The notes under the pieces were generated by a model that was not told where the DNA came from, ran no database searches, and saw nothing but the letters and a program-made list of their open reading frames with translations. A program made the translations under genes and the position numbers. Shown here piece by piece: positions 38,751-49,242 of a stretch of DNA of 64,000 bases. Origin of the DNA: Pythium myriotylum (taxonomy: Eukaryota > Oomycota > Peronosporomycetes > Pythiales > Pythiaceae). Within the stretch, counting starts at the first letter, position 1. Each line of letters begins with the position of its first letter. The DNA lies in NCBI GenBank assembly GCA_023091665.1, contig JALJCQ010000017.1, forward strand, positions 1,364,001-1,428,000. Reading direction: 5' to 3'.

Positions 38751-41700
38751 TTACACCTCACTCCGCCGCGTGCTGAGCCCGTCGGCCCTCTGGTGATGCG
38801 CACCTTCGTCAGCCATGCGGTTGAATATATGCTCAAGCGACGTGTCGCTCACGCTGTACTCCTGAATGTGGAGCCGCTTTCTGCCGCCTTCGAGCGCCTC
38901 AAAGATGATCTTCGGCCGCAGCACGCCCGCAGCGTGATCTGCTGGCTGCTTTGGAACGTGGAATCGTAAGTGGTCGCCATGCTGCTCCACTAGCGACGAA
39001 CCGGGGAAGCGCTCGGGGAAGAAGGTAAGCAGTGCGTCGAGGTGATCTTGAACAATCCACCATGCGCAGAAATGTTCCACTGCCATGCGGCGGGTATGTG
39101 CATCATCATCCTTCGCACGGCTCCACCACTCGGCGCCGCTCTCCACGAGCTGCTGGCTGCGGTTAGTGTCACCTAATGCGTCGCAGAGGCGAACCACTTG
39201 GGACTCGTCCAGGTCGTCTTGGTCATCGTCAGCTCCCAGAATCTGTAGCACTTGCTGCTGCAACGCCCCTACTTCGTCTCGCTTCGGTTCGCTCTGGATT
39301 TTGACATCTACAGTGTACCCACGACCGAACTTGTGGCGAAGGTGCTGCACACTGCCAAGACACTGGAGTCGGCCTTGCACGAGAATCCCCACACGCGAGC
39401 ACAGTGCCTCGCACTCCTCCATACTGTGCGTTGTTAGTATCACACTTGTCTTGTTGACTGCGCACGTGCTCGCGATCACGTTCCACATCTTGCGGCGAGA
39501 ACTGGGATCCATGCCAGTCGATGGTTCGTCTAAAATCACGATAGGTGGCGAGCCCAACAGCGCGATGGCAGTTGAGACCTTGCGCTTGTTTCCGCCGCTG
39601 AGTCCTCGTGTGAGCTTGCTGCGGTACTCATCCAGACCAAGCTGCAAGATCTTATCTTCCACCTCTGTGCTCACGCGATCTTCTCTGATTCCTTTGATCC
39701 GCGCGTAAAGCGTAAGCTCTTCTTCCACTGTCAGCAAATCATGGAGAGCGTCAAACTGAGGGCAGTAGCCGATCACACCTTTTGAGTCGGTGGCCGAGTC
39801 GCCTAAATCTCTTCCGGCCACTGCGATACTGCCGGCGGTCGGAGTGACCTGTCGTGTCAGGATCTTTATTGTCGTCGATTTTCCAGCCCCATTGACACCC
39901 AGATATCCGAAGCACTCTCCTGTCGGAATGGCAAGACTGAGGTTGTGCAGCGCTCGCCTGCCGTCCGGATACTGGTGCTGTAGGCGGCGAATGACCACTG
40001 CGTCGTCAGTGCTGCAAACGTCTTGTAAGCGGTCCAAGCGGACGCGCTCATCAGCGACATCCTCATCCTCTGGTTCGACTTGATCATCAAACTTCTGCGG
40101 TAGTAGCATCGTCTCTCTTGACATTTCACTTTTCCTTGAGCCAGCTTGGGCCACCCGAGTTTCCAACCGAAACACAAGGAATGCGAACACCACCGCCTCA
40201 AGTAGCATGTACACGATCGGTGCCATCGACACATCAAAGTCTAGAGCACCACGCACGCAGCAGCCAGGAATGTTTCGGTTCCAGCATGCCTGACACCGAA
40301 GATCTTTACCGAAGCCGCGGAAGAGACCGAAGAACGATGAATGTGGATTGGCGTTGCGCCAGCCGCCGTACAGAGAACCACGTGTGATTTTCCTCGTTGC
40401 GATTTCGTAGATGCCATTGTTGATCGCGTAACCCGGAAAGAGCATGAAGATCCAGCGAAGATAGTCTCGGTCCAGTCCTGAAAGTGTCAGCGATCTTGAC
40501 ATGTTGAAGTCAACCACACGGCAAAGAAATGAGAAAATGCTCAGCAAACCACCAGACGAGAGCGCGAAGACGAGCATCGACGTCTGTGCATTAGCATGCT
40601 TCGTGAAACGGCGCGAGTAAAGGTATGTCATCGGGATGATGCTCAGCGCGTGAGCAACCACGAGTAATACAAGCGCAAACACTTCTTCCGTGCCAGCTAG
40701 AGCCCGTCGCGACACAGGCGCAGCAATGACGGTTACGAGAACAGACCAAAAGATGATGCCGATATCGTGGATATAGTTGGATGTCCAGTATGCTGGGAGC
40801 GACATACCTGAGATCCACTGTAGTGCCTTTGAATCCTGGTTTGGGTCTTTCTCGCGCACGACGAACGCGATGATTGCAGCCGGCACAAAAGCAAACGCCA
40901 ACATTACGATCATTGCGACGATAAAGGCGTTCAGCGCCACTTGCAATTTGGCACCGTTGCGACGCATACACCTAGAACTGTAGCACGGATCAGTGGCAAC
41001 GTCTTGACCAACAGGAACAGGACACGTTGCACATGCGTAGAATGGGCTCTGGTAATTCGTCGCGTCGCAACACGTATTTGCATCACAATCGACGAGGCCC
41101 AGTGAGCAGAATCCGTAACCATACTCCATGCACCAACTCATCGTTCTTGGGGTAAGCAGGTTTTCAGTGATGCTGGCAGCTGGACATGCGTCCTGTTGAG
41201 CCTGCGATGCGAAACTTGTCGCGTAATCAGGCAAAAAGCTCGCAACTTGGATCTCGGGAATAGCTGCCATTATGATCAGGAGCAACAATGGGATGCCTAC
41301 AGCGTTCACAAGGGACTTCTTATCTCGCTTAGAGATCCACCAACGCTTCTGCAGCTGAGCCTTGACTTGTGTAGCAAACGCAGGTGGTGACATGGAGGTA
41401 GAGAAACTCTGGGAATCTTTTTCCACAGCAACAGTGCGGGGAGCTGGTACACCATGGGCGTGGTCTGGATCATTATCGCGATCATTGGCAATACGCAGAA
41501 AGACATCCTCGAGGGTGGTGACCGAGATGCCGTAGTTACGAACCCCTAAGGTCGACATCTCATTGTCCAGCGCGTCGAAGAGACCAGGGAACTGATCAGA
41601 GGCGCGAGTCGGCAATGTGTAGACAACCTCAGAGCCAGACTCGCCGGCAAGCTTCGCCTGTCCGAGGCCAAGATGGGTTGCCAAGAAAGTCTCAATGGTC

Positions 41701-44372
41701 TCCAATTGGAATACACCGTCACTAGACTTGATCATCGTCAAATTGTACCCGGCGCCGAAGCGGTTCTTGAGAAAGAGTGACGAGCCGATGCAACGTAGCT
41801 TCCCGTCGACCATAATCGCAATTCGATCGCCAAGAACGTCAGCTTCGTCCATAAAGTGCGTCGTAAGCACGATTACACGGCCCTCGCGCTGTTTGCGGAG
41901 CATATTCCACGTGAAACGTCGGGAGTAAGGATCCATTCCGGAAGTTGGTTCATCGAAAAACACCAGCTTGCTGTTACCAGTGAGCGCGAGTGCTACGCTC
42001 AGTTTCCGCTTCTGGCCACCAGAAAGGTTCTTTGCAAGTACTCTTCGCGAGCCTGAAAGTCCAACTTCCTCAACGAGAGTAGTAATCATACCCTTAATAC
42101 GGTCGCGCCCACGTATCCCCTTGATCGTTGCGAAGAACTTAATGTGCTCTTCCACAGTAAGATCAGGGAAGAGGACATCATGCTGAGGGCACACGCCCAT
42201 GATGCGGCGGAAAGCGTCACTCTCGTGCTGAAGCGAGTGTCCAAATAGTACCGCGTCTCCGGATGATGGGGGATACAACCCTGTGAGCATTGAGATCGTT
42301 GTGGTCTTTCCGGCACCATTGTGTCCCAAGAGAGATGTGATCTGTCCCGAGTAGAAAGTGAGGGTGAGATGGTCCACTGCGATTTTTTGTTCGCCGTCTT
42401 CAAGTTTAAATGTTTTCGTCAATCCACGAAGCTGCAAGCTTGAACCCGTATGCTCTTGAAGCACCAAATCCGCGGACACGGGTTCTACAACGGGAGCAGC
42501 TGCAGAACGACGGTCATCAGCAATATTGAGGACCATGGGAGTATCTTGAATCAACATCGCTGGAGATGCATTCGCCGCGTAAGCGTTAGCAGCAAGTTGA
42601 GGGCTTCCTAGAGCATACAGACTGGGGGACTGGATCACGTTCGGGCTACTCGCAATCGTCATTTTGAATTTTGAGTGGTGCGAGCGCCAATACTCGAGTT
42701 TGAACAAAAAGTTCCACGGCTTGCGTACCCCAAACTGCTGGGGTAGAACTTGTTCGAAGTACCACCCAAGCATAAGGAGAAGTAGCGAATCGAGCAACAT
42801 GAATAACGACATGGTTTCCGCGGTGGGGACACCGTTGAAAGCAGTAGTCGACGCAGCTGCTGTCATTGAGTAAGCGAATCCCGTCCCTAACTGAGCTTCT
42901 CGGAGCAGTCGATCAATTGCAAGAGCAAACGCGGTAGGTGGCGCAAGCGCACCACCATACTTCTCTCCATCAAGCTTAGGTTGGACGTCGAAGAAAGGGA
43001 AGAAGAGAAGTAGCCACAATAACACGGAGAAAATAGCGGCTGTGCGCGACTTTCGAAACCACGGTGCGAGCGCGTACGCGAAGGCTACTGTTGCAACCGT
43101 GAGTGACCAAAAAACGAACACGACTGTCGCGTATGGAGTCGTGGGAAACACATTGCCGAACTTGAGCAGTGCAGAGAGCACAAAAACGATGGGTAACGAG
43201 AGGAGTGTGTTCGTTACACTCCAAGAAACCAGCAGAGCACCATTGGAAACGCCCATGATTTTCATCATCTCGCGCATCTTGATCTCCTTCTCGTGAACCA
43301 TGGATGCCGTCATCGACGAGACAAACTTGATAAAACTCAGCAGGAAAAAAAGCCCGACAACACTTTGTCCACTCGCGTAAAACGACCGCATCGTGCCACT
43401 AGGCGAACCAAGATCATCTGCTGTTACCGCGTCGATATTCACGCACAGCAATCTGTCATCTAGAATAGACGCTGCCTCGTCGGCAGAACGGTACCGTGAA
43501 CGTCCATTGCGGCCGAAAATCTTGTCCAAGTTGGCCAACACAACAAGGGCGCACACGAAGAACAGTGGTACGATCTGTTCGAAGAAGAACGCCACTGGTC
43601 GGCGCGCACGTAGCACGAGGTTCTTCCAAACGAGAATGCCGATCTGTCGCAGCCATCCAGCCAGCGGTGTATCCTGGTCTTCAGGTGCCGGTTTCTCCAC
43701 GTCTCCATGGGGCCCTCGGGCTTCTTTGTCGAGCTTTCTCCTTTTGTAGAACATGAAGCACGCTGAGGCGGCGACGGCAGCAACAGCCACACCGAGGACT
43801 CCAATCATAGCTGCGTCCTGTTTGGTGAGTGCGGAGCATTCCTGGTTCGAGAATTTAAAGCTGTTATCCAGCGATTGCTTGCACGAGACAAGTGAAGGGT
43901 CGGGAGACGAGTTCGTGAGTTGGCAGGCGCGCAGGCGGGCCGTTGCGTCGCAGCACGAGGACGAGGCATGGAACTTTGGAGCAGTACACTGGAGACGGCA
44001 CACGCCAATCGAGCTCTGTTGGATTTCATCGGTCGTGAGCTGAGTGCGCAGGTACGCGAGTAGCATCCCCTCTGTGGTCGACGTATTGCGTAACTGGGTC
44101 CGAAGGTTCGTCGGCTGGGTCTCGTTGAGTGCGAACAGGCCCGAGTTCATCACACAGCGCGCGTAGGGCAAGTCGCTCGTGACGATCGAGCGCACGCAGC
44201 TCGTGAGCGTCGACAGCGCGGCGGTCGCGGACGCCGACGGGGACGATGTGTCGTCGCCCAACGCCGAGGTGGACGCGGCGCTCGGCGTCGGTGTGGGCGT
44301 GGGCGCGGAGGTCACGGCGTCGCCCGTGACGAGGCTGCCACTGCCGCCAGACGAGGACGAGGAGAGCGACAT
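38751..44372 (-). CDS. full-length ABCA-type transporter with Cys-rich N-terminal extension
   Basis: Single-exon 1873-aa ABC transporter of subfamily A, likely moving lipids. Two half-transporters: nucleotide-binding domain 1 has Walker A GHNGAGKTT (near 42310-42340), signature LSGGQKRKLS, Walker B VFFDEPTSGMDP and TTHFMDEAD; domain 2 has GVNGAGKST (near 39870-39900), LSGGNKRKVS, VILDEPSTGMDP and TTHSMEECEAL. All catalytic motifs are intact. The first 210 residues are extra: a Ser/Thr-rich start, about nine Cys between 59 and 179, three N-glycosylation sequons (near 83, 97, 154), then a membrane helix (about 188-209). No signal peptide precedes the Cys-rich part, so an upstream exon may be missing. 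The frame extends to 44438 but only via a GTG. The ATG used is at 44372. Confidence 0.93.
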   Translation of the reverse strand: MSLSSSSSGGSGSLVTGDAVTSAPTPTPTPSAASTSALGDDTSSPSASATAALSTLTSCVRSIVTSDLPYARCVMNSGLFALNETQPTNLRTQLRNTSTTEGMLLAYLRTQLTTDEIQQSSIGVCRLQCTAPKFHASSSCCDATARLRACQLTNSSPDPSLVSCKQSLDNSFKFSNQECSALTKQDAAMIGVLGVAVAAVAASACFMFYKRRKLDKEARGPHGDVEKPAPEDQDTPLAGWLRQIGILVWKNLVLRARRPVAFFFEQIVPLFFVCALVVLANLDKIFGRNGRSRYRSADEAASILDDRLLCVNIDAVTADDLGSPSGTMRSFYASGQSVVGLFFLLSFIKFVSSMTASMVHEKEIKMREMMKIMGVSNGALLVSWSVTNTLLSLPIVFVLSALLKFGNVFPTTPYATVVFVFWSLTVATVAFAYALAPWFRKSRTAAIFSVLLWLLLFFPFFDVQPKLDGEKYGGALAPPTAFALAIDRLLREAQLGTGFAYSMTAAASTTAFNGVPTAETMSLFMLLDSLLLLMLGWYFEQVLPQQFGVRKPWNFLFKLEYWRSHHSKFKMTIASSPNVIQSPSLYALGSPQLAANAYAANASPAMLIQDTPMVLNIADDRRSAAAPVVEPVSADLVLQEHTGSSLQLRGLTKTFKLEDGEQKIAVDHLTLTFYSGQITSLLGHNGAGKTTTISMLTGLYPPSSGDAVLFGHSLQHESDAFRRIMGVCPQHDVLFPDLTVEEHIKFFATIKGIRGRDRIKGMITTLVEEVGLSGSRRVLAKNLSGGQKRKLSVALALTGNSKLVFFDEPTSGMDPYSRRFTWNMLRKQREGRVIVLTTHFMDEADVLGDRIAIMVDGKLRCIGSSLFLKNRFGAGYNLTMIKSSDGVFQLETIETFLATHLGLGQAKLAGESGSEVVYTLPTRASDQFPGLFDALDNEMSTLGVRNYGISVTTLEDVFLRIANDRDNDPDHAHGVPAPRTVAVEKDSQSFSTSMSPPAFATQVKAQLQKRWWISKRDKKSLVNAVGIPLLLLIIMAAIPEIQVASFLPDYATSFASQAQQDACPAASITENLLTPRTMSWCMEYGYGFCSLGLVDCDANTCCDATNYQSPFYACATCPVPVGQDVATDPCYSSRCMRRNGAKLQVALNAFIVAMIVMLAFAFVPAAIIAFVVREKDPNQDSKALQWISGMSLPAYWTSNYIHDIGIIFWSVLVTVIAAPVSRRALAGTEEVFALVLLVVAHALSIIPMTYLYSRRFTKHANAQTSMLVFALSSGGLLSIFSFLCRVVDFNMSRSLTLSGLDRDYLRWIFMLFPGYAINNGIYEIATRKITRGSLYGGWRNANPHSSFFGLFRGFGKDLRCQACWNRNIPGCCVRGALDFDVSMAPIVYMLLEAVVFAFLVFRLETRVAQAGSRKSEMSRETMLLPQKFDDQVEPEDEDVADERVRLDRLQDVCSTDDAVVIRRLQHQYPDGRRALHNLSLAIPTGECFGYLGVNGAGKSTTIKILTRQVTPTAGSIAVAGRDLGDSATDSKGVIGYCPQFDALHDLLTVEEELTLYARIKGIREDRVSTEVEDKILQLGLDEYRSKLTRGLSGGNKRKVSTAIALLGSPPIVILDEPSTGMDPSSRRKMWNVIASTCAVNKTSVILTTHSMEECEALCSRVGILVQGRLQCLGSVQHLRHKFGRGYTVDVKIQSEPKRDEVGALQQQVLQILGADDDQDDLDESQVVRLCDALGDTNRSQQLVESGAEWWSRAKDDDAHTRRMAVEHFCAWWIVQDHLDALLTFFPERFPGSSLVEQHGDHLRFHVPKQPADHAAGVLRPKIIFEALEGGRKRLHIQEYSVSDTSLEHIFNRMADEGAHHQRADGLSTRRSEV

Positions 44373-44911
44373 GGCGCGTCGGAGGAGAATGCCGCAGTGA
44401 GGCGACCGCCAGCAGCGCCGAAGCTCCTCGTCGATCACACGAGTTGACCGCCCGTTGGACTCTGGTCATGACTAAAAAACGTTCAGAGTGAACATATAGT
44501 TTTTAAATCAGTATATGAAGAAAACTGGTGAGAGAAAAGATGAGGGTCCAGCTCAACACCAAAACAAATGTACTGATTTGGTGGTATCGGACATCCCAAG
44601 AACTGAGGCGTCTGTCTGTGGATGTCTGCCCTCGACAGTGTCGCACTCAGAAATCGCTGAGGACCCTCGATACAAAAGAGCAGCGACGTGGGTGGAAGGG
44701 GAGAAAGGCCTTGCTATTGGTACGGCGGGTGGTGTGATTATGCGGAAACGGAGGAAATTAGTGGTCTCGGCGTTTAGTCGACTGGGGGGCGCTGTATGCG
44801 ACGTGTGAGCCAGGAGGATGCGCGGCTGATGTCTCACATCCCAGCGATGCTCTCGCCGCAACCCATTCGATGGAAACCCCAGCGGACGCTGCAGTCGCCG
44901 CTACTTCAACT
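44373..44911. other. 539-bp gap upstream of ABCA
   Basis: ABCA promoter and 3' flank of the ankyrin gene, both minus-strand. Short frames only. A missing first exon of ABCA with a signal peptide could lie here, but I found no clear one. Confidence 0.4.
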
Positions 44912-46116
44912 CTAGGAGCTCGTACCGGTTCGTGCTGTTTGTGGACGCCGCGTGTCCCCGACGAACCCACTGGAACGTCGAGCTGGGAAGAATGAGCTAC
45001 GCGCCTGGTCGCAACTCGAAGGTCGCTGCCCCTTGCGCACACTCCCAACAAAGCTAGCCATGTTCAGCTGCAGACCGCCTGCCCCGAGCACGCGCATCGG
45101 GGCCACCGCGCCGATCCCGACTGTTGTCTGCAGCTGCAGCTCCCACCGCGAGACCCCCAGTTGACGCCACAAGGCTGTGTTATCACTCGCTCGATGCCAT
45201 CGATAGCAAGACTGCGATGCTCGACAGAGACTCTTGAGGTCGAGAAAGGAGAGTATCCGTTCACGTTGCGTTTGGGAGAGAGCGATTTCGCCGCGAAAGA
45301 GCAACGGTGACTTCGCGACTTGCGTGGGTCGACGATACAAGCGATCGAGGTCTTCGTTGCCAACAGCGAACTCACCCAGGGTTCTTTCAGTGGTTGCTTC
45401 ATCTTGCGCGATGTCTCCGTATCGGTTCTGAATCGAGAGATCACATTCACGCCTAATCAGCAACCGCACGATTCGATAGTGATTCTTGCGTGCAGCGTAG
45501 AACAGCGGAGTCTCTCCATCACTAGTCGTAGCGTTCATGTGGGCCCCTTTGTCCAGCAGAAACTCAACGATTGAGGCGTGACCGCTATAGCATGAGAGAT
45601 GCAATGGGGTCTCCATAGCATCGTTCCGGACATCAATGTTCCAGCCAAACTCTACAAGCAACTGGAGTACGTCCAAATGCCCACGCATCGCAGCGTGGTG
45701 GAGAGGTGAGAATCCCCTCTAGCAACCAAACCTATCAGCACAACGATCAGAAGTCCAGCAAGAAGACAACATACCATGCCTCGACACCGGTCTCGACTCA
45801 CGACGCCTTGATGGAGCAGCAGGTACACGGCGTGTCTCTTGCCTTTCTCGCTTGCTATCAGTAGCTGCTCTCGTAACTTATCATCAGCGAGTGCGAGCAG
45901 GCGTGTGAGGCGGGTCGTAACATCGATCTTTTGACCAACTTGTGGTGAAGGGGGTGCTCGTCTTGGTCTTGCAAGTATGTTCTCTGCATCTTCGTGCGGC
46001 TCGTCGTTTTGTGCTGACTTTTGGGTCGCGGTTGACCCCACAACCTGAATCGCTCGGACTCGGTGATTACTTGTCGGGGCCGAAGACGATGTGCCAGGGC
46101 GAGTGATTCGCTGCAT
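44912..46116 (-). CDS. ankyrin-repeat F-box protein
   Basis: Two exons (45775-46116 and 44912-45718; 56-bp intron, GTATGT donor after an ATG codon) give 382 aa. A Ser/Thr/Pro-rich N-terminus precedes a helical start (DDKLREQLLIASEKGKRHAV). Ankyrin repeats follow across the junction: GFSPLHHAAMRGHLDVLQLL, then ETPLHLSCYSGHASIVEFLL, then ETPLFYAARKNHYRIVRLLI. A divergent F-box-like segment (about 255-300) reads ILSFLDLKSLCRASQSCYRW then HRASDNTALWRQL. The tail is Arg/Ser-rich. A likely role is substrate receptor of a Skp1-cullin ubiquitin ligase. The splice site is supported because it joins the two halves of the first ankyrin repeat. Confidence 0.78.
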
Positions 46117-47610
46117 CCCGGAGGCTTCCCGCAGAGCTTTCGTTAACCAAATTCACGATCGTATTCTTTCAATCATCACCATGACAAGCAAGCGGTGTTA
46201 AAAATACCCCCCTCTTCGCATCATCTAGCTCCAGCTTATCATCTGCTTATTCCCAACTCCAATCAATCAGTGATCACACCCGGACTCCACGTCCGGAGCC
46301 TACTTGGCTAGTCGTAAGACATGAATGCTTTCTGGAACAGCAAAAACTCAGCTTGACTCCGATTGAGTGCTCCAACTTTTCATGGTCGGATAGCACGATT
46401 GGCTTGTGCTCAGTGTTGAGGAAACTAGCCCATCAGACTATTGAATACTATCGAGCACTGGAGGTGGTGCACCACCAGATGATGCCCTGGGCTTTTGAAA
46501 ATTCGAAGGAAGTTGAAAGGAAGGCAACCGCCCAGTTTGAACCACATCCAACACGAGAAAGAGGAAGGCATACCCTATTGCGTCTCGATTACCAGACAAT
46601 TCCTTCGGTTCGGTGGCTTTGAGAATTTGAAGCAAGCTTTGCTGAGGATGCATTGTCAGGGACACGTTGGCCCTTACATATTCGTCGTTGAGGGGCAGCC
46701 TGTCCCCGACAATGTGGAAAGAGCGGCACAGTCTCCACCAAACGTATTCACGCAATGTGATCCCCGAGATCTCGCTGGTGCACCTCGAAAGAGAGCTAGC
46801 CCAATCACTTCAAAATAGCTCGGATAGCCTATTTCACCAACTTATATTTTGCGCATGGCGAGAGTTCGTAATGGGTAACTGCATCAGCAGAACTACAAAG
46901 TCGATGCACGATGCGTGTGTGCTCGCTTTTAACACTCCCAGGGTGGCAAAATACAAAGATTATGACCAGAATCCCCTTCGGTGATGCAGATCTAAGATCA
47001 AATTGACAAGCTCTGGCCGAACAAGAATCACTGGATTTACAGTCAGTGTGATTGAACCCTGTGTCCACCATCAATACTGAATAAGTCTACGAGCATCTCT
47101 TTCGGAATCGGGTAAACTCAATCGGACGTCCACTGGCTCGACCATAGACAAGTGCTCATTGATTCTCCCAATCGCCGAGCTCTCCTGTCCGAACACCATT
47201 TTGCTCCACACATTGGTGCAGTAGGCACATTGGTTTGAAGTGTTTGTCGCGAGAAGTGTAGTTGCTGTAGAATGGAAGGTTATTCTAAACGGTGCTTTGG
47301 CTTCCTTGGTTCATCATAAGTAGGAAATTGGAGAGAGGTTTTAGTAATACATACAATTCTCAACTCTTCACAACCCGAAAGGAGGGATCATCGACGTGAA
47401 GACGCAACTGCCGACCGCACCGACCGTCGTGTGCATTGTCAATCATGCACCTCCGCCTTTCTCAAAAGCGTGCTCGATGATTGGCCTCATTGTTTGCTCG
47501 GAGACGGACCGGTCCGATGCAAACCGTAACCGGTTTTTACGGAGATCGTCGCCCAGTGTGTGATTCCGCGGGTGTCGGCCGCAGCGTGAGGAAGCGAGCG
47601 AGCGAGCATC
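46117..47610. other. 1.49-kb gene-free stretch
   Basis: Largest gap in the window. AT content is higher than around it, and open frames (for example minus-strand 46438-46755, plus-strand 46495-46818) overlap each other and show no domain. A 6-bp palindromic CCGGAC...GTCCGG lies near 46279-46296. It may contain a decayed gene or transposon; I found no terminal repeats. Confidence 0.45.
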
Positions 47611-48210
47611 ATGAAGGTGAACCCGAATATGGACAAGACCTTCCGCGAGGTCGTGGCGCGCGTGGCCAACCCCATGGCCAAGCTCTCGCACAAGCAGACC
47701 GTCACGCGCCTCTACAAGCAGTCGCTCAAGACGCTCGACTCGTGGATCATCGACCGTCGCCTCTGGAACGAGGAGGCCACCAAGATCCGCGCCCAGTTTG
47801 ACCAGCACAAGGGGCTCGACCCGCACTCGGGGTACGCGTCGCGTGATCTCTGGGAGCGGCACTTCTCCACTCTGACTAACGTTTATGGATGCACAGTCTC
47901 ACCAAACGACTCGTTCGCGAGGCCGAAGAGAAACTCGAGAAGTACACGCACCCGGACCGCTACGTCTTCAACTACATGCCGGGCGGCACGCGCTTTATGC
48001 GCAATGCGCCGATTCCCCTTGACGTACGTTTTGTGGTTTTGCACTCACTGTGTCCCATCTCACCCTTGGACGGTCGCTCAGGTCTGCTTCCCAGACGGCA
48101 TTCCTGAAGGAGAGGAGGTATCCCCACTCGAGGCAATCAATATTGATATGACGCCGTTGCCCGAACGCAAGGGTGTCTTCGTTGATTTCTCCAAGAAGGG
48201 CTACGACTAA
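47611..48210 (+). CDS. NDUFB9: mitochondrial complex I subunit B22 (NDUFB9, LYR protein)
   Basis: Accessory LYR-motif subunit of NADH:ubiquinone oxidoreductase, inner mitochondrial membrane. Exons 47611-47831, 47897-48023 and 48082-48210 give 158 aa (introns 65 and 58 bp; donors GTACGC and GTACGT). The LYR helix is LSHKQTVTRLYKQSLKTLDS (about 24-43), followed by WNEEATKIRAQFDQHKGLD, the second helix LTKRLVREAEEKLEKYTHPD, and the NDUFB9-typical YVFNYMPGGTRFMRNAPIPL. The C-terminus is shorter and unlike the animal one. Lys-Val-Asn-Pro start is not an obvious cleavable presequence, as usual for this subunit. Confidence 0.88.
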   Translation: MKVNPNMDKTFREVVARVANPMAKLSHKQTVTRLYKQSLKTLDSWIIDRRLWNEEATKIRAQFDQHKGLDPHSGYASRDLWERHFSTLTNVYGCTVSPNDSFARPKRNSRSTRTRTATSSTTCRAARALCAMRRFPLTYVLWFCTHCVPSHPWTVAQVCFPDGIPEGEEVSPLEAINIDMTPLPERKGVFVDFSKKGYD

Positions 48211-48340
48211 ATGTCATGGAGTCACTCTAAAGCCGATGGCAGTTGGTTGCGACGAGTCCTTTCTACCCTTCGGAATAAAGCTAATTTTTCATACGTGGAG
48301 GAGCCCCTCTCCTCTCGGGTGTTAAACTTTCCAGCTCCAA

Positions 48341-49054
48341 CTACGAGTATTCGAGCTGATCGCAGATACGAGACTTCGTTATGGCTGTGTTGAGGCCAAA
48401 GTCGCGGTACCGGAACCCGTTGAACGAGTTCGTGAAGGTGTTTGGACGGCTCACCCTCTCGATCTCGACTTTGACCTGAGACTTCTCCACGCCAATCTCA
48501 CGGTTGCTACGTAGTACCAGTATGTCTCTCAACAGGGTGCTTTGCTACAAGAAATCAGAATGAGAGCACGCACCTTGTGGCGTAGAGAGGATGCTCCGGG
48601 CGGGCCTCGGAAATGCTTCGAGTGTCAAATGGAGGAGGTATGACGTCTTCAGGAGACAATGCGAAAACATGAGGGGCCAGGACGTCAACAGACTTCACTT
48701 GTACGGCGCCTTTCTCGGACAATTCTGCCAATCACTTAGTTAGAAGCAAGTAGACAAACGCCGTCTGAGAGAGTTCGTACCTCTCCTGATAGATTGCTTA
48801 TCCATTCTCTGGCTGAGTTTGGATCGTTCAACGCCTGGTATACCCTCGCCAAGTCCTTGGCTCGTAGTCTGGTACATGAAGTCTTTGACAGATTTAGTGT
48901 CTGCTTGTGATACGTGTTGGTTGTCTTGGCTGAAGCGAGGTGCCTCAAATGCAACAGGCTCTTTGAGGTTGATGCCCACGATGCCTGAGCTGGTCGTCAT
49001 AAACGGATTCGACGAGCGTCGCTTGTGGTGGATGGAGGAACCGCGCGAAACCAT
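48341..49054 (-). CDS. putative ciliary microtubule-associated protein
   Basis: Exons 48781-49054, 48574-48724 and 48341-48506 (56- and 67-bp introns, GTACGA and GTGCGT donors) give 196 aa, all in phase. There is no membrane segment or globular domain. Features recall small axonemal inner-microtubule proteins: KDFMYQTTSQGLGEGIPG, then PLYATSNREIGVEKSQ, then FTNSFNGFRYRDFGLNT and AITKSRI. Such Phe-x-x-x-F-x-x-x-x-x-R-x-x-x-L-N endings occur in piercer/CFAP proteins, but I cannot name a specific orthologue. The window's other ciliary genes make the idea reasonable; it remains inference. Confidence 0.6.
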
Positions 49055-49242
49055 TCAGACGCTTAGCTTCGTTCCTCCTCTTGTGGTGCCGAAGTTCCGA
49101 ATGAAGCCACTAACGCAGGTTGAAGTCCTGATCTCAAACTATAATTATAAAGATGCAATCAAGATGCCATTTTGGCATTCTGACGAAAGTCTACAATATA
49201 TACTATCGGCCTAGCCCCTCTACTGATAGTAACCAACGTGAT

